Below are positions 44,555-54,683 of a stretch of 64,000 bases of DNA, piece after piece. The notes beneath the pieces were generated by a model. It saw only the letters and a list, made by a program, of their open reading frames with translations. It had not been told where the DNA came from and did not search any database. The position numbers and the translations under genes are program-made. Source of the stretch: Emcibacter sp. Its GTDB lineage: Bacteria; Pseudomonadota; Alphaproteobacteria; Sphingomonadales; Emcibacteraceae. The stretch spans positions 62,001 to 126,000 of the forward strand of contig JAKIUQ010000004.1 in assembly GCA_021647465.1 (NCBI GenBank), given 5' to 3'. Each line of letters begins with the position of its first letter. The stretch's first letter is position 1.

Positions 44555-45703
44555 TTGAGTAAAAACCGTAACAGTCGGAAAGAGGGAAAGCCTTCTAAAG
44601 GCATAATAAAAATGGTTGATACACCAGAGCTAACAAGCATAACGCGCAACAGAACCGTAAGGCCTTTGGTCGCGGCCTGGGTATTTGTGATTGTTATACT
44701 TGTTGTGGGTTTCACATGGCTGTCTTTATCGGAGGATACGGCCCCCGTTGAGGATAACTCGGTTGACGCCAGTCCTGAACAACCCCTTGAAGCCGATATA
44801 GCCATATCAGACAATGCCCCCTCCCATATTGCGGCAAACCTGAATGATGAGCCTCATACGCCACCAATAGAAGAAGCCCCCCCACATAAAGGGATAAGTC
44901 TGGTCAAGGCCCCTATTGACGGCCTGTTTTTGACGGGGGCCAATGGCCTTCTTCCGGTATTGGGGCCGGATGGCATGGTGGCCTGGAAGGAATATGCCCG
45001 GCCCGCCAAGGATGTGGGTGATCTGCCAAAAATCGCGATCATTGTCACCGGCATTGGCCTGAGCAAAAAGACGACTGAATTTGCCATAAAACATCTGCCC
45101 GGCCAGATAGACCTTGGCTTCTCCCCCTATGGGCAGCGGCTGCAAAATTGGATGGACATGGCACGGGAATACGGCCATGAGGGATTTCTGATGATCCCCA
45201 CTGAGCCACTTAAATATCCAGAAAATGACCCCGGCCCCCATACCTTAATGACCGGCGCATCCCCAAGAGACAATCTGAAGAAACTGGACTGGCTCTTGTC
45301 ACAGGTCACGGGTTATGTCGGCGTGATCAATGAAATGGGATCAAGATTCACCGCATCTGAAAAAGATGTCATGCCCATTCTGGATGACCTGAACGCGCGG
45401 GGCCTGATGCTGCTCGATTCAAGGTCAACCCGGTTCAGTACGGCGGCTAAACTGGCGCGGCGCATCGGGATGCCCCGCGCCTTTAATAATCTTTATATTG
45501 ATAATATCGTCAGCACCGCAGAAATTACCAAGAACCTCACCGCGCTGGAAAATACCGCCCGCACCTATGGCACCGCTGTTGGTGTGGCACGGGCCTTTCC
45601 CCTATCCATTCGAGAAATAGAAAAATGGGCGCAGGCATTAGAAAGGCGCGGCATTCAACTCGTGCCCATAACCGCAATCGCCAACCGCCAGCCTATTCGC
45701 TAG
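44555..45703 (+). CDS. Divergent polysaccharide deacetylase family protein
   Basis: A membrane-anchored periplasmic protein of up to 382 residues with one helix near 37-57, an acidic Pro-rich linker and a DUF610/PF04748 domain: PKIAIIVTGIGLSKKTTEFAI, LPGQIDLGFSPYG, GHEGFLMIPTEPLKYP and SRFTASEKDVMPILDDL. It belongs to the NodB-like deacetylase fold, but the substrate is unknown; its steady place after envC and ctpA suggests peptidoglycan. It starts at TTG 44555; an ATG 19 codons later (44612) is an alternative that still precedes the helix. Confidence 0.88.
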   Translation: MSKNRNSRKEGKPSKGIIKMVDTPELTSITRNRTVRPLVAAWVFVIVILVVGFTWLSLSEDTAPVEDNSVDASPEQPLEADIAISDNAPSHIAANLNDEPHTPPIEEAPPHKGISLVKAPIDGLFLTGANGLLPVLGPDGMVAWKEYARPAKDVGDLPKIAIIVTGIGLSKKTTEFAIKHLPGQIDLGFSPYGQRLQNWMDMAREYGHEGFLMIPTEPLKYPENDPGPHTLMTGASPRDNLKKLDWLLSQVTGYVGVINEMGSRFTASEKDVMPILDDLNARGLMLLDSRSTRFSTAAKLARRIGMPRAFNNLYIDNIVSTAEITKNLTALENTARTYGTAVGVARAFPLSIREIEKWAQALERRGIQLVPITAIANRQPIR

Positions 45704-45731
45704 GTTGTCGCGGGGCTCTTATTTTTGAATG

Positions 45732-45811
45732 ACGCTCAAGCGCCGCTAGAGGCTGCACTCCCGCTTGGTCGCTAAGTCGTCGCTATGCTCCTCCTGTCTT
45801 GCCCTCCCCTT
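45732..45811. repeat. Dispersed 80-bp intergenic repeat, copy 2
   Basis: The second copy of the element at 2537-2616, same orientation, 72 of 80 identical bases by hand count. It fills most of the 137-base gap between the convergent deacetylase and GST genes. No terminator-like hairpin with U-run was found here. Confidence 0.75.
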
Positions 45812-45840
45812 TAACCTTTTGTGGTGAGGGAATGAATGAA

Positions 45841-46554
45841 TCAATTTAGTTCTGGGAAATATTTTTTGGAAATCCGGTTGGTATAATCTACAAGATTTTT
45901 ATAACCCCTGGCCTTGTCAAAAACTGCCCCCGTGAAATCATCAACCAAAATCAGTTGCGCCAAATGACCAAATGCGGCCGCATCAAGACAGCTCGGCTGA
46001 TCGCCAAAGAAATATTCTTTGTCCCCAAGAAAATCCGATAAAGCCTGTAAGTCACCTTCGCATATTTCGGTGATTTCGGCCTCGGAATGACGGCCAATAC
46101 CATGCCCCTTAAGGCCCTTGAGTACGCCTTTACGCGCAACCCCCGGAACGATAGACTTTAAAACAAATGGCAAAGACCCAAAAAACATATCCTTCATAAT
46201 CACCCAGTTATGATCAAGAGCCCAACGGGAATAAACGACTGTCCAATAGAGGTTTTCATCCAGCATTCTCACAAAAGCATGAGAAATTGCTTTTTGCTCA
46301 TCACTTAAGTGACCATCAAGAACAGTCTTATTTTTTTTCTCCAGATGCTTCAAAATAAAAGCTGAATCCGCAATGACCTCGCCCTCATCTTTAATAAAGG
46401 GAAGTTTGCCTTTTGGGGATCGGCGCAGATATTGAATACCGCTACGGGTTTCATAGGGCAGCTCTGCCATTTTTAAATAGGCTTCGACCTTGACGCAAAA
46501 ACCACTCGCGTCACTGACTGTCTTTAATGGCCCAAATTTATATAACGAAATCAT
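45841..46554 (-). CDS. Metaxin/FAXC-like glutathione S-transferase family protein
   Basis: The 237-residue protein has a thioredoxin-like N-terminal domain (ISLYKFGPLKTVSDASGFCVKVEAYLKMAELPYETR, KGKLPFIKDEGEVIADS) and an all-helical C-terminal GST domain ending with FGDQPSCLDAAAFGHLAQL. This layout matches the metaxin/Tom37/FAXC-like GST group common in proteobacteria. The role is unknown; classical GST catalytic Ser or Tyr is not obvious. It is convergent with the deacetylase gene and divergent from rppH. Confidence 0.85.
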   Translation of the reverse strand: MISLYKFGPLKTVSDASGFCVKVEAYLKMAELPYETRSGIQYLRRSPKGKLPFIKDEGEVIADSAFILKHLEKKNKTVLDGHLSDEQKAISHAFVRMLDENLYWTVVYSRWALDHNWVIMKDMFFGSLPFVLKSIVPGVARKGVLKGLKGHGIGRHSEAEITEICEGDLQALSDFLGDKEYFFGDQPSCLDAAAFGHLAQLILVDDFTGAVFDKARGYKNLVDYTNRISKKYFPELN

Positions 46555-46691
46555 ATATATTGCCCTTTTTTCCCTGATTTTATAAAAACAAGATGATGTT
46601 CTGTATATGTTCCCAAGTCAAGTAAAGTTTTTTTGATCCCCATTGAAAAGCGGTTTATAATGAGTCCAAATTAAATTGGTATCAAACGCAT

Positions 46692-47177
46692 ATGATGAAT
46701 AATTCCGCCGACCTTCCTTACCGCCCTTGTGTTGGCTTTATGATGCTTGATCCAGAGGGAAAAGTGTTCGTCGCCAAACGCATCGATACAAAGGCCCATG
46801 CATGGCAAATGCCCCAAGGTGGTATTGATGAAGGCGAAAGCCCACTGGAAGCTGTTTTTCGTGAAATGGAAGAAGAAATCGGCACCCGCAATGCAGTCAT
46901 AATACAAGAGCATGACGGCTGGCTGCAGTATGACCTGCCCGAACATCTTATCGGCACACTCTGGGGGGGTAAATACCGGGGGCAAAAAATGAAATGGTAC
47001 CTTATGCGTTTTCAGGGGCAGGATAGTGACATTAATATCAATACGGCGAACCCGGAATTTTCAGAGTGGAAATGGCTGGAAATGAACAAACTTGCCCAGT
47101 CCGTTATTGCCTTCAAACGCCCATTATATGAGCAGATTGTCGCCTCTTTCAGCCCCCGGAAACCCAATAGCTTATGA
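46692..47177 (+). CDS. rppH: RNA pyrophosphohydrolase
   Basis: Removes pyrophosphate from 5'-triphosphate RNA and so starts mRNA decay. The 161-residue Nudix protein has a complete Nudix box, GGIDEGESPLEAVFREMEEEIG (about 38-59), the substrate-binding start YRPCVGFMMLD, and KWYLMRFQG and FSEWKW. It starts at ATG 46692; ATG 46695 is equally possible. It overlaps the next gene by 4 bases. The location downstream of the ctpA/deacetylase cluster is conserved. Confidence 0.93.
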   Translation: MMNNSADLPYRPCVGFMMLDPEGKVFVAKRIDTKAHAWQMPQGGIDEGESPLEAVFREMEEEIGTRNAVIIQEHDGWLQYDLPEHLIGTLWGGKYRGQKMKWYLMRFQGQDSDININTANPEFSEWKWLEMNKLAQSVIAFKRPLYEQIVASFSPRKPNSL

Positions 47178-48046
47178 CCATAGAATGTACCAGCCTGTGT
47201 ATTTTATCCTCCATCAAGCAAACATACCGGGGCTTATGGCACTATAAATTTCAGCATGTCATCATTTCCATTCTTGCGGTTTTACCCTTCTGTCTCGCGG
47301 GATTGTCAGGGCTTTTAGATCCCGTGTCTACGGCGTCCCCTTCCGCGCAAGGCATGCCAGATGGTTTCAACCTGTCCTTCACTATTCTGGTTGGCACAAC
47401 ACTCTTATGGGCGATGCCGATGACGATTCTGTGGCAGCGGCTTTACCTGCTGGGCCCTGAGCATCTTATCCGCAGAAAAGTCTGGCCGCTCATCACCCGC
47501 AGTTTAAAATTGATCAATCATTCCCTGATATTTTTTGGTCTGCTTCTGGTGGCCGGCGCCGCTATAACCTGGGGCATATTATATCTCAGGATTTTTAGTG
47601 GATCAGAGAAGATGATGGGGACCATCACCCGGATGGGCGATATGGAATATGCACTTTATGCTTTTGGCTTGCTCGCCATGGTGCTTTTCCTGTTGATCAT
47701 TTCCTTAAGGTTCAGTTTGGCCTTTTCATCTCTATCTATTGGCAAGCCTTTGCGCTTTACCACATCATGGTTCATGACCCGTAAAAACACCTTTCGCATG
47801 CTGATCGCTACGCTCCTGAGCAGCCTGCCTATATTGGCCATATACAGCGTTCTTTTGTGGGCCGCAGAATATTATTTTAACATTGATCTATTGGCGGGAA
47901 CGGCCCAAAGCTCAGATATGATGTATATATTTATTCTGATATTCGCGCCTATATTGTCATTGCCGCTCGCAACATACTGTTCCTTGACCTCTACCTTCTA
48001 CCGCCATTGCGGCTGTCCGGAATTTAGCGAGCAGGCAAACCATTGA
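47174..48046 (+). CDS. Polytopic membrane protein of unknown function
   Basis: I do not recognise this family. The 290-residue protein has about six membrane helices (roughly residues 28-48, 70-90, 115-138, 160-182, 210-232 and 250-272), separated by short basic loops such as RRKVWPLITRSLK. The first 20 residues contain two cysteines, and the C-terminus is polar with CGCPEF. It overlaps rppH by 4 bases (ATGA), suggesting translational coupling, and its 3' end overlaps the convergent phytase-like gene by 23 bases. No catalytic motif is visible. Confidence 0.7.
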   Translation: MTIECTSLCILSSIKQTYRGLWHYKFQHVIISILAVLPFCLAGLSGLLDPVSTASPSAQGMPDGFNLSFTILVGTTLLWAMPMTILWQRLYLLGPEHLIRRKVWPLITRSLKLINHSLIFFGLLLVAGAAITWGILYLRIFSGSEKMMGTITRMGDMEYALYAFGLLAMVLFLLIISLRFSLAFSSLSIGKPLRFTTSWFMTRKNTFRMLIATLLSSLPILAIYSVLLWAAEYYFNIDLLAGTAQSSDMMYIFILIFAPILSLPLATYCSLTSTFYRHCGCPEFSEQANH

Positions 48047-49139
48047 CAGCAAAAACCAGAATTTGCGTCACCTGCGTCGACCGGAAATTATTATCAGAAA
48101 TCAGGATCAGGCTACGGCGGCCATCTTTCAGGGTTTTGCCAAAGCTGATGCCTTCTATATTATCGACCTCAATGCCAAATTTTCCAATATCGGCCAGCAG
48201 TATTTTTTGCACCGGCTGATAAGACCTTTCTTTCAAACCATCAAAATTTAAAACATCCGTGGCTTCAGACAGGTCAGCCAGAAAAAGCTTTACTGATAAA
48301 CCGGCCCCGAAAGAAAAAGATCTTTCCACCACAATGTATCTATCCGTCGAAAGCGCCAGAATATCCACCACGCCTGAGACGGAAAAATTGCCAATGGGCA
48401 AGGTTTCGGCATGAACCGGGCTCACCTCATAGATATATTCATGGCGCGGCTGGCCGCTGGCAATATCCAGTTGCAACAACCGCAAGGGGGCGCCGTGCTT
48501 TACGGTTGCCTCTGCCCCGTCCTGCAACAATGGCCCCTCCGTGCTGACCATAATTGATTTCTGATCCGATGATACGGCCATGGCTTCGAAGGCCAGATTG
48601 TTGCGGATGCCTTTATCCTCTGCCACCATATATTTTTGCGGCACCGTGAAATCACGAATATAATCACCGCTGAGCGTCATTTCCCGAATGATGGGATTTA
48701 CGCCTTTCTTGGCATGGCCTTCGCTGGCCCAGAAATAACTATTGCCCGCCGGAGACAGGCGTAGGGCCTCTGGATCCACAGATGACTTCTGGCCAAAGAG
48801 TTCAGGTTTTGGAAACATACTGCCGTCTGGTTGTTTCATAAAATGCATGTCGCTTAAATGCCAGGCCTTAAAACCAGATGCCTCAAAATCAAGTTTTAAT
48901 TCATAGAAACGCGCGGGATTACTCTCCGACCGGTCATCACTGATGGCGACATAACTGTCCGTTTCAGCAATATAATCCAGTGACGACAACCCCCCAACCA
49001 CCGTATCCTTATAAGCCCAGTCATGCGGAATCACCTGCTGCCCAATATAGTCAAGTGTCATTTCCGCCGCGTGAGCGGGAAGAGAGAGGGCAATATATAA
49101 AAATATGCTGCTGATAAACTTAGAGCTTGGATGAATCAT
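48024..49139 (-). CDS. Phytase-like esterase domain secreted protein
   Basis: The 371-residue exported protein has a signal peptide ending AHAA (about residue 24) and a beta-propeller-like domain of the 'esterase-like activity of phytase' family (PF13449): GGLSSLDYIAETDSYVAISDDRSE, DPEALRLSPAGNSYFWASEG, NLAFEAMAVSSDQKSIMVSTEGPL and DNIEGISFGKTLKDGRRSLILISDNNF. Activity is not established for most members. The 3' end overlaps the convergent membrane-protein gene by 23 bases. There is no clear partner nearby. Confidence 0.88.
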   Translation of the reverse strand: MIHPSSKFISSIFLYIALSLPAHAAEMTLDYIGQQVIPHDWAYKDTVVGGLSSLDYIAETDSYVAISDDRSESNPARFYELKLDFEASGFKAWHLSDMHFMKQPDGSMFPKPELFGQKSSVDPEALRLSPAGNSYFWASEGHAKKGVNPIIREMTLSGDYIRDFTVPQKYMVAEDKGIRNNLAFEAMAVSSDQKSIMVSTEGPLLQDGAEATVKHGAPLRLLQLDIASGQPRHEYIYEVSPVHAETLPIGNFSVSGVVDILALSTDRYIVVERSFSFGAGLSVKLFLADLSEATDVLNFDGLKERSYQPVQKILLADIGKFGIEVDNIEGISFGKTLKDGRRSLILISDNNFRSTQVTQILVFAVNGLPAR

Positions 49140-49318
49140 TCCGGCTTCCTAAAGAATGTAATTGAAATTTATTTCATTTTGACCAATTGATATTTTTTTA
49201 CAACTATATTTGGTTATATTCTTCTTTGCTACTTAATATAAATTAGCGATATAGTCAGAATTATTGCCTATTGGCGAACCCGGTTTGGTCGGCAAGAGTA
49301 TGGTTTCACACTTATTCC

Positions 49319-49405
49319 GTCACTCCGGACTTTGATCCGGAGTCCATTTGTCAACTTGTTCAGAATTCCACAAATATAGATTCCGGCGCGGGGGCCGGAA
49401 TGACG
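49319..49405. repeat. Nested palindromic intergenic repeat
   Basis: Two perfect 8-bp hairpins, ACTCCGGA/TCCGGAGT (49322-49343) and ATTCCGGC/GCCGGAAT (49380-49401), are enclosed by CGTCA (49319-49323) and TGACG (49401-49405), so the whole piece is an inverted repeat. This is the look of the CGTCATTCCGG-type intergenic elements widespread in proteobacteria. The rest of the 343-base spacer (49140-49482) is AT-rich on the esterase side, with the atp terminator on the other. Confidence 0.75.
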
Positions 49406-49428
49406 ATGGGTGATTTTGGACAGAACAT

Positions 49429-49460
49429 AAAACCCCATGAAAAATAATTCACAGGGTTTT
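49429..49460 (-). terminator. Terminator of the atp operon
   Basis: AAAACCC/GGGTTTT form a 7-bp stem around an AT-rich loop, read on the minus strand and followed by a short U-rich tail. It lies 22 bases after the atpC stop. Confidence 0.55.
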
Positions 49461-49482
49461 GAAGAAATTATATATTTATGCC

Positions 49483-49890
49483 TTACGCCACCAGATCAAG
49501 TACGCCGAGGATTTCGACGAGGCGGTCGCGGGTTTTGTTGGCTTCGGTTAAATGCACATCATCCTTGGCATCGGCCACATCTTCGTTGGCATTTTTAAGT
49601 TCGGCTTCCAGGGCGGGCCGGTCAACATCGGACAGCAGCATGGCTTCTTCGGCGAGAACCGTAAGCCCCTCTGGATTGACCTCGGCAAAACCGCCGCGCA
49701 CCAAAAGCAATTCCGGCGTATCGCCATTATGAACTTCCAAAATGCCCGTGCGCAAAGTCGATACGACCGGCGCATGATTAATCAACACACCAAAATCGCC
49801 TTCTACGCCCGGCACAACGACCATATCCACATCTGTGGACATAAGAAGTCTTTCCGGTGAAACGAGTTCGAAATGTAATTTATCTGCCAT
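49483..49890 (-). CDS. atpC: ATP synthase F1 subunit epsilon
   Basis: The rotor-stalk subunit that couples proton flow to catalysis and can inhibit hydrolysis. It has 135 residues: an N-terminal beta-sandwich (FELVSPERLLMSTDVDMVVVPGVEGDFGVLINHAPVVSTLRTG, GGFAEVNPEGLTVLAEEA) and a C-terminal helical pair with ANKTRDRLVEILGV. It is last in the atpHAGDC operon, 20 bases after atpD. Confidence 0.95.
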   Translation of the reverse strand: MADKLHFELVSPERLLMSTDVDMVVVPGVEGDFGVLINHAPVVSTLRTGILEVHNGDTPELLLVRGGFAEVNPEGLTVLAEEAMLLSDVDRPALEAELKNANEDVADAKDDVHLTEANKTRDRLVEILGVLDLVA

Positions 49891-49910
49891 TAGGGTACCT
49901 TTAGCTAAAT

Positions 49911-51359
<1,449 letters not shown>

Positions 51360-51420
51360 TCATCTTATTAATTTGGCATCTTATAAATTTAGCAGACAAA
51401 GACGCCAAACATCACCTTCA

Positions 51421-52299
51421 TCAGAGCGCTTCCGCGCCTGAAATAATTTCAATCAATTCATTGGTAATCACCGCCTGACGGGTACGGTTGTACGTCGTCC
51501 TCAGAGCGTCAATCATATCGCCGGCATTACGGGTGGCACTGTCCATGGCGGTCATGCGTGATCCCTGCTCACTCGCGGCATTTTCAAGTAAAGAACGGAA
51601 AATCTGAATACCCAGATTACGGGGCAGCAAAGCTTCCAATATTTCTGTTTCATCCGGTTCATAGTCATAAGCACCGCCGCCGAGATCGACAATATTATCC
51701 GCGTTATAGGACGCCGGAATCATCTGCTGCGCCGTGACAATCTGCGTCAATGCAGACTGGAATTTGGCGTAAAACAGGGTGCATACATCAAATTCGCCGT
51801 TGTCATAAGCCGACAACAGATAATCTGTAATGGACGCAGCATCACCATAAGATAACCGCTTCACATGGGACATATCAAAATGTTTTACCATGCGGCTGCT
51901 ATAATTGCGGCGTAAAGAGGCCGCGCCTTTTTTGCCGATGGTCACGATTTTGACGTCTTTTCCTTCGGCAATAAGCTGCGCAATTTTCAGGCGTGCGCCT
52001 TTAACGATATTGGTATTAAAGCCCCCGCAAAGCCCGCGTTCAGATGTTGCGACAACAACTAGATGAACATGATCCTTACCGGTTCCCGCCAAAAGCTTTG
52101 GCCCGCCAACTTGTCCAACCATGCTGGACGCCAAGGACGCCAGAACACTTTCCATACGCTCGGCATAGGGCCGCGCCGCCTCGGCAGCGTCCTGCGCGCG
52201 CCGCAATTTTGAGGCGGCAACCATCTTCATGGCCTTCGTAATCTTCTGCGTGGATTGTACGCTTGTGATCCGGTTTCTGAGGTCTTTAAGGTTAGCCAT
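51421..52299 (-). CDS. atpG: ATP synthase F1 subunit gamma
   Basis: The central rotor shaft. The 292-residue protein has the N-terminal coiled coil (MANLKDLRNRITSVQSTQKITKAMKMVAASKLRRAQ), SERGLCGGFNTNI, and the C-terminal helix with ASEQGSRMTAMDSATRNAGDMI and YNRTRQAVITNELIEIISGAEAL. Complete. It lies 37 bases after atpA. Confidence 0.97.
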   Translation of the reverse strand: MANLKDLRNRITSVQSTQKITKAMKMVAASKLRRAQDAAEAARPYAERMESVLASLASSMVGQVGGPKLLAGTGKDHVHLVVVATSERGLCGGFNTNIVKGARLKIAQLIAEGKDVKIVTIGKKGAASLRRNYSSRMVKHFDMSHVKRLSYGDAASITDYLLSAYDNGEFDVCTLFYAKFQSALTQIVTAQQMIPASYNADNIVDLGGGAYDYEPDETEILEALLPRNLGIQIFRSLLENAASEQGSRMTAMDSATRNAGDMIDALRTTYNRTRQAVITNELIEIISGAEAL

Positions 52300-52336
52300 A
52301 CTAAGCTTTTCCTAAGTTACTTGGTCCAAAACCAAC

Positions 52337-53866
52337 TTAAATAAAGGTCTTTACGAGCTTGCCAAGGATATCCTTCAGCTTGGATTCGGTTTCGCTGGAA
52401 ACTTTACCCTCATTGGTGATCGTATCCAAAACAGCCTTATGCTGAGAATGCATTTCGGCAATCAGCGTTTCTTCGAAACGTCCCACAGCAGAGACATCAA
52501 TCTTGTCAAGATAACCATTCACGCCTGAGAAGATGGACACCACCTGCTCGGCTACGGACATCGGAGAATATTGCGCCTGTTTAAGCAATTCCGTCAAACG
52601 CGCGCCCCGGTTCAGCAATTGCTGGGTTGACGCATCAAGATCGGAACCAAACTGGGCAAAGGCCGCCATTTCGCGATATTGCGCCAATTCCAATTTAATG
52701 GAGCCAGAAACCTGCTTCATGGCCTTGACCTGCGCCGCCGACCCCACGCGGGACACACTGAGGCCCACGTTAATGGCCGGGCGGATACCCTGATAGAATA
52801 ATTCTGTTTCCAGGAAGATCTGACCATCTGTAATGGAAATCACATTGGTCGGAATATAAGCGGACACGTCACCGGCCTGCGTTTCAATGATCGGCAAAGC
52901 CGTCAAAGAACCATTGCCGTTGGCATCATTCATTTTCGCCGCCCGTTCAAGCAAGCGGGAATGAAGATAAAACACATCGCCCGGATAAGCTTCGCGGCCC
53001 GGCGGGCGGCGAAGAAGCAGGGACATCTGACGATAGGCCACCGCCTGTTTGGACAGATCATCATGCACAATAACGGCATGCATGCCGCCGTCGCGGAAAA
53101 ACTCGCCCATTGCGGTGCCGGTATAGGGGGCTAAAAACTGCAAAGGTGCCGGCTCGGAAGCCGTGGCCGCCACAACGATGGAATATTCCATCGCGCCGCG
53201 TTCTTCCAGAGTTTTCACGATCTGAGCTACCGTAGAACGTTTTTGGCCGATGGCGACATAGATGCAATAAAGCTTTTTGCTTTCATCATCACCGGCATTG
53301 ATAAGCTTCTGATTCAAGAATGTATCAATCGCCACCGCTGTTTTACCGGTCTGGCGATCCCCAATGATCAATTCGCGCTGTCCGCGCCCAATTGGCACAA
53401 GACTGTCAATAGCTTTAAGGCCGGTTTGTACCGGCTCATGAACTGATTTGCGCGGGATAATTCCCGGGGCCTTCACTTCCACGCGGGTACGCGTCACATC
53501 CGTAAGCGGCCCCTTGCCATCAATCGGATTTCCAAGCGCATCAACAACACGGCCCAAGAGGCCCCTGCCAACAGGCACATCCACGATGCTGCCGGTACGT
53601 TTTACCGTATCACCTTCTTTAATTTCGCGGTCAGAGCCGAAAATCACCACCCCGACATTATCAGATTCAAGGTTCAGGGCCATGCCCATTACCTTACCGG
53701 GAAATTCAACCATTTCACCGGCCTGAACGTTATCAAGGCCATATATACGGGCAATACCGTCGCCAACCGACAGAACTTTACCGACTTCTGAAATTTCAGC
53801 TTCCTCACCAAAATTGGCAATTTGCTCTTTCAGGATCTTAGATATTTCCGCTGCACGGATGTCCAT
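52337..53866 (-). CDS. atpA: ATP synthase F1 subunit alpha
   Basis: Regulatory, nucleotide-binding subunit of F1. The 509 residues begin [16 protein letters not shown] and contain P-loop [74 protein letters not shown] and VSRVGSAAQ. The ATG shares its first base with the atpH stop (TAATG), so translation is coupled. Confidence 0.98.
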   Translation of the reverse strand: MDIRAAEISKILKEQIANFGEEAEISEVGKVLSVGDGIARIYGLDNVQAGEMVEFPGKVMGMALNLESDNVGVVIFGSDREIKEGDTVKRTGSIVDVPVGRGLLGRVVDALGNPIDGKGPLTDVTRTRVEVKAPGIIPRKSVHEPVQTGLKAIDSLVPIGRGQRELIIGDRQTGKTAVAIDTFLNQKLINAGDDESKKLYCIYVAIGQKRSTVAQIVKTLEERGAMEYSIVVAATASEPAPLQFLAPYTGTAMGEFFRDGGMHAVIVHDDLSKQAVAYRQMSLLLRRPPGREAYPGDVFYLHSRLLERAAKMNDANGNGSLTALPIIETQAGDVSAYIPTNVISITDGQIFLETELFYQGIRPAINVGLSVSRVGSAAQVKAMKQVSGSIKLELAQYREMAAFAQFGSDLDASTQQLLNRGARLTELLKQAQYSPMSVAEQVVSIFSGVNGYLDKIDVSAVGRFEETLIAEMHSQHKAVLDTITNEGKVSSETESKLKDILGKLVKTFI

Positions 53867-54450
53867 TATCCAACCTCTTTCATTGATTCTTCAAGATTAG
53901 TTAGTTTAGTCGTCAGGGACGAATCGATCATGCAGGAGCCGATTTTGACGATCATGCCCCCAAGGAGGCCCTCGTCAACATCAGTTTCCACAGCGACGTC
54001 ACTGCCAACCATTGATTTAAGTTTAGCTTTCAAAGCATCCAGCTGAGCTTTCGTCAGCTTATGTGCCGTTGTAACAGACGCACTCACCTCACCATTATGG
54101 TGACGGAGGATTCTATTGAATTCCGAGATAATATTTTCAAGATGGGCCAGGCGGCCATTTTTTGCCACAACACCGATAAAATTCGCCGTCAAACTGCCAA
54201 TTTTCGCCGCGGCAACCACCGCACCAAGGGCCCGGCCTTTTTCTTCGGAAGAAAATATGGGATTTAGCGTCAGACGCCTAAGATCCGCGCTTTCCTGCAA
54301 TAACGCCGCAAGGGTTGCCATATCTTTTGCGACGTTATCCAGCGATTTTGTTTCTTTGCCCAAATCAAACAATGCCACGGCATACCGCCCCGCAAGTCCG
54401 GAAATAGTCAGATTTTCAGATACTATATTTGACGCCAGTTCAGATGACAA
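53866..54450 (-). CDS. atpH: ATP synthase F1 subunit delta
   Basis: Stator subunit that ties F1 to the b subunits. I chose TTG at 54450 because GAGGAAG lies 8 bases upstream and the 194-residue product starts close to the family fold ([16 protein letters not shown]); a longer frame to 54516 adds a Lys-rich stretch unlike relatives. The C-terminal part has the conserved [32 protein letters not shown]. It is first in the atpHAGDC operon; the F0 genes must lie elsewhere, as usual in alphaproteobacteria. Confidence 0.92.
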   Translation of the reverse strand: MSSELASNIVSENLTISGLAGRYAVALFDLGKETKSLDNVAKDMATLAALLQESADLRRLTLNPIFSSEEKGRALGAVVAAAKIGSLTANFIGVVAKNGRLAHLENIISEFNRILRHHNGEVSASVTTAHKLTKAQLDALKAKLKSMVGSDVAVETDVDEGLLGGMIVKIGSCMIDSSLTTKLTNLEESMKEVG

Positions 54451-54550
54451 GTTAGTCTTCCTCGAATTTGTTTTGGTCTTGGAACCACTTTTTACCTTTT
54501 TCCGTTTGCAGAACACGGTATAAACTGGCTAAATATTTATTTGTTGGCGA

Positions 54551-54579
54551 TACCTAGCACAGTGATCTTAAGACTTCAA
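54551..54579 (-). promoter_or_regulatory. Candidate promoter of the atp operon
   Basis: On the minus strand TTGAAG (54574-54579) and TAGGTA (54551-54556) are 17 bases apart, with a TG one base upstream of the -10 as in extended -10 promoters. The expected leader to the atpH start is about 95 bases. Moderate matches only. Confidence 0.4.
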
Positions 54580-54683
54580 GACAGCAAATGGGTAACTTGT
54601 TCTTTTTTTGGCATTTGCATGATAACAAACGACAAAGCTGGAACTTGGATTATATTGGATTTTGACCATCAGAAAGGTATCAT

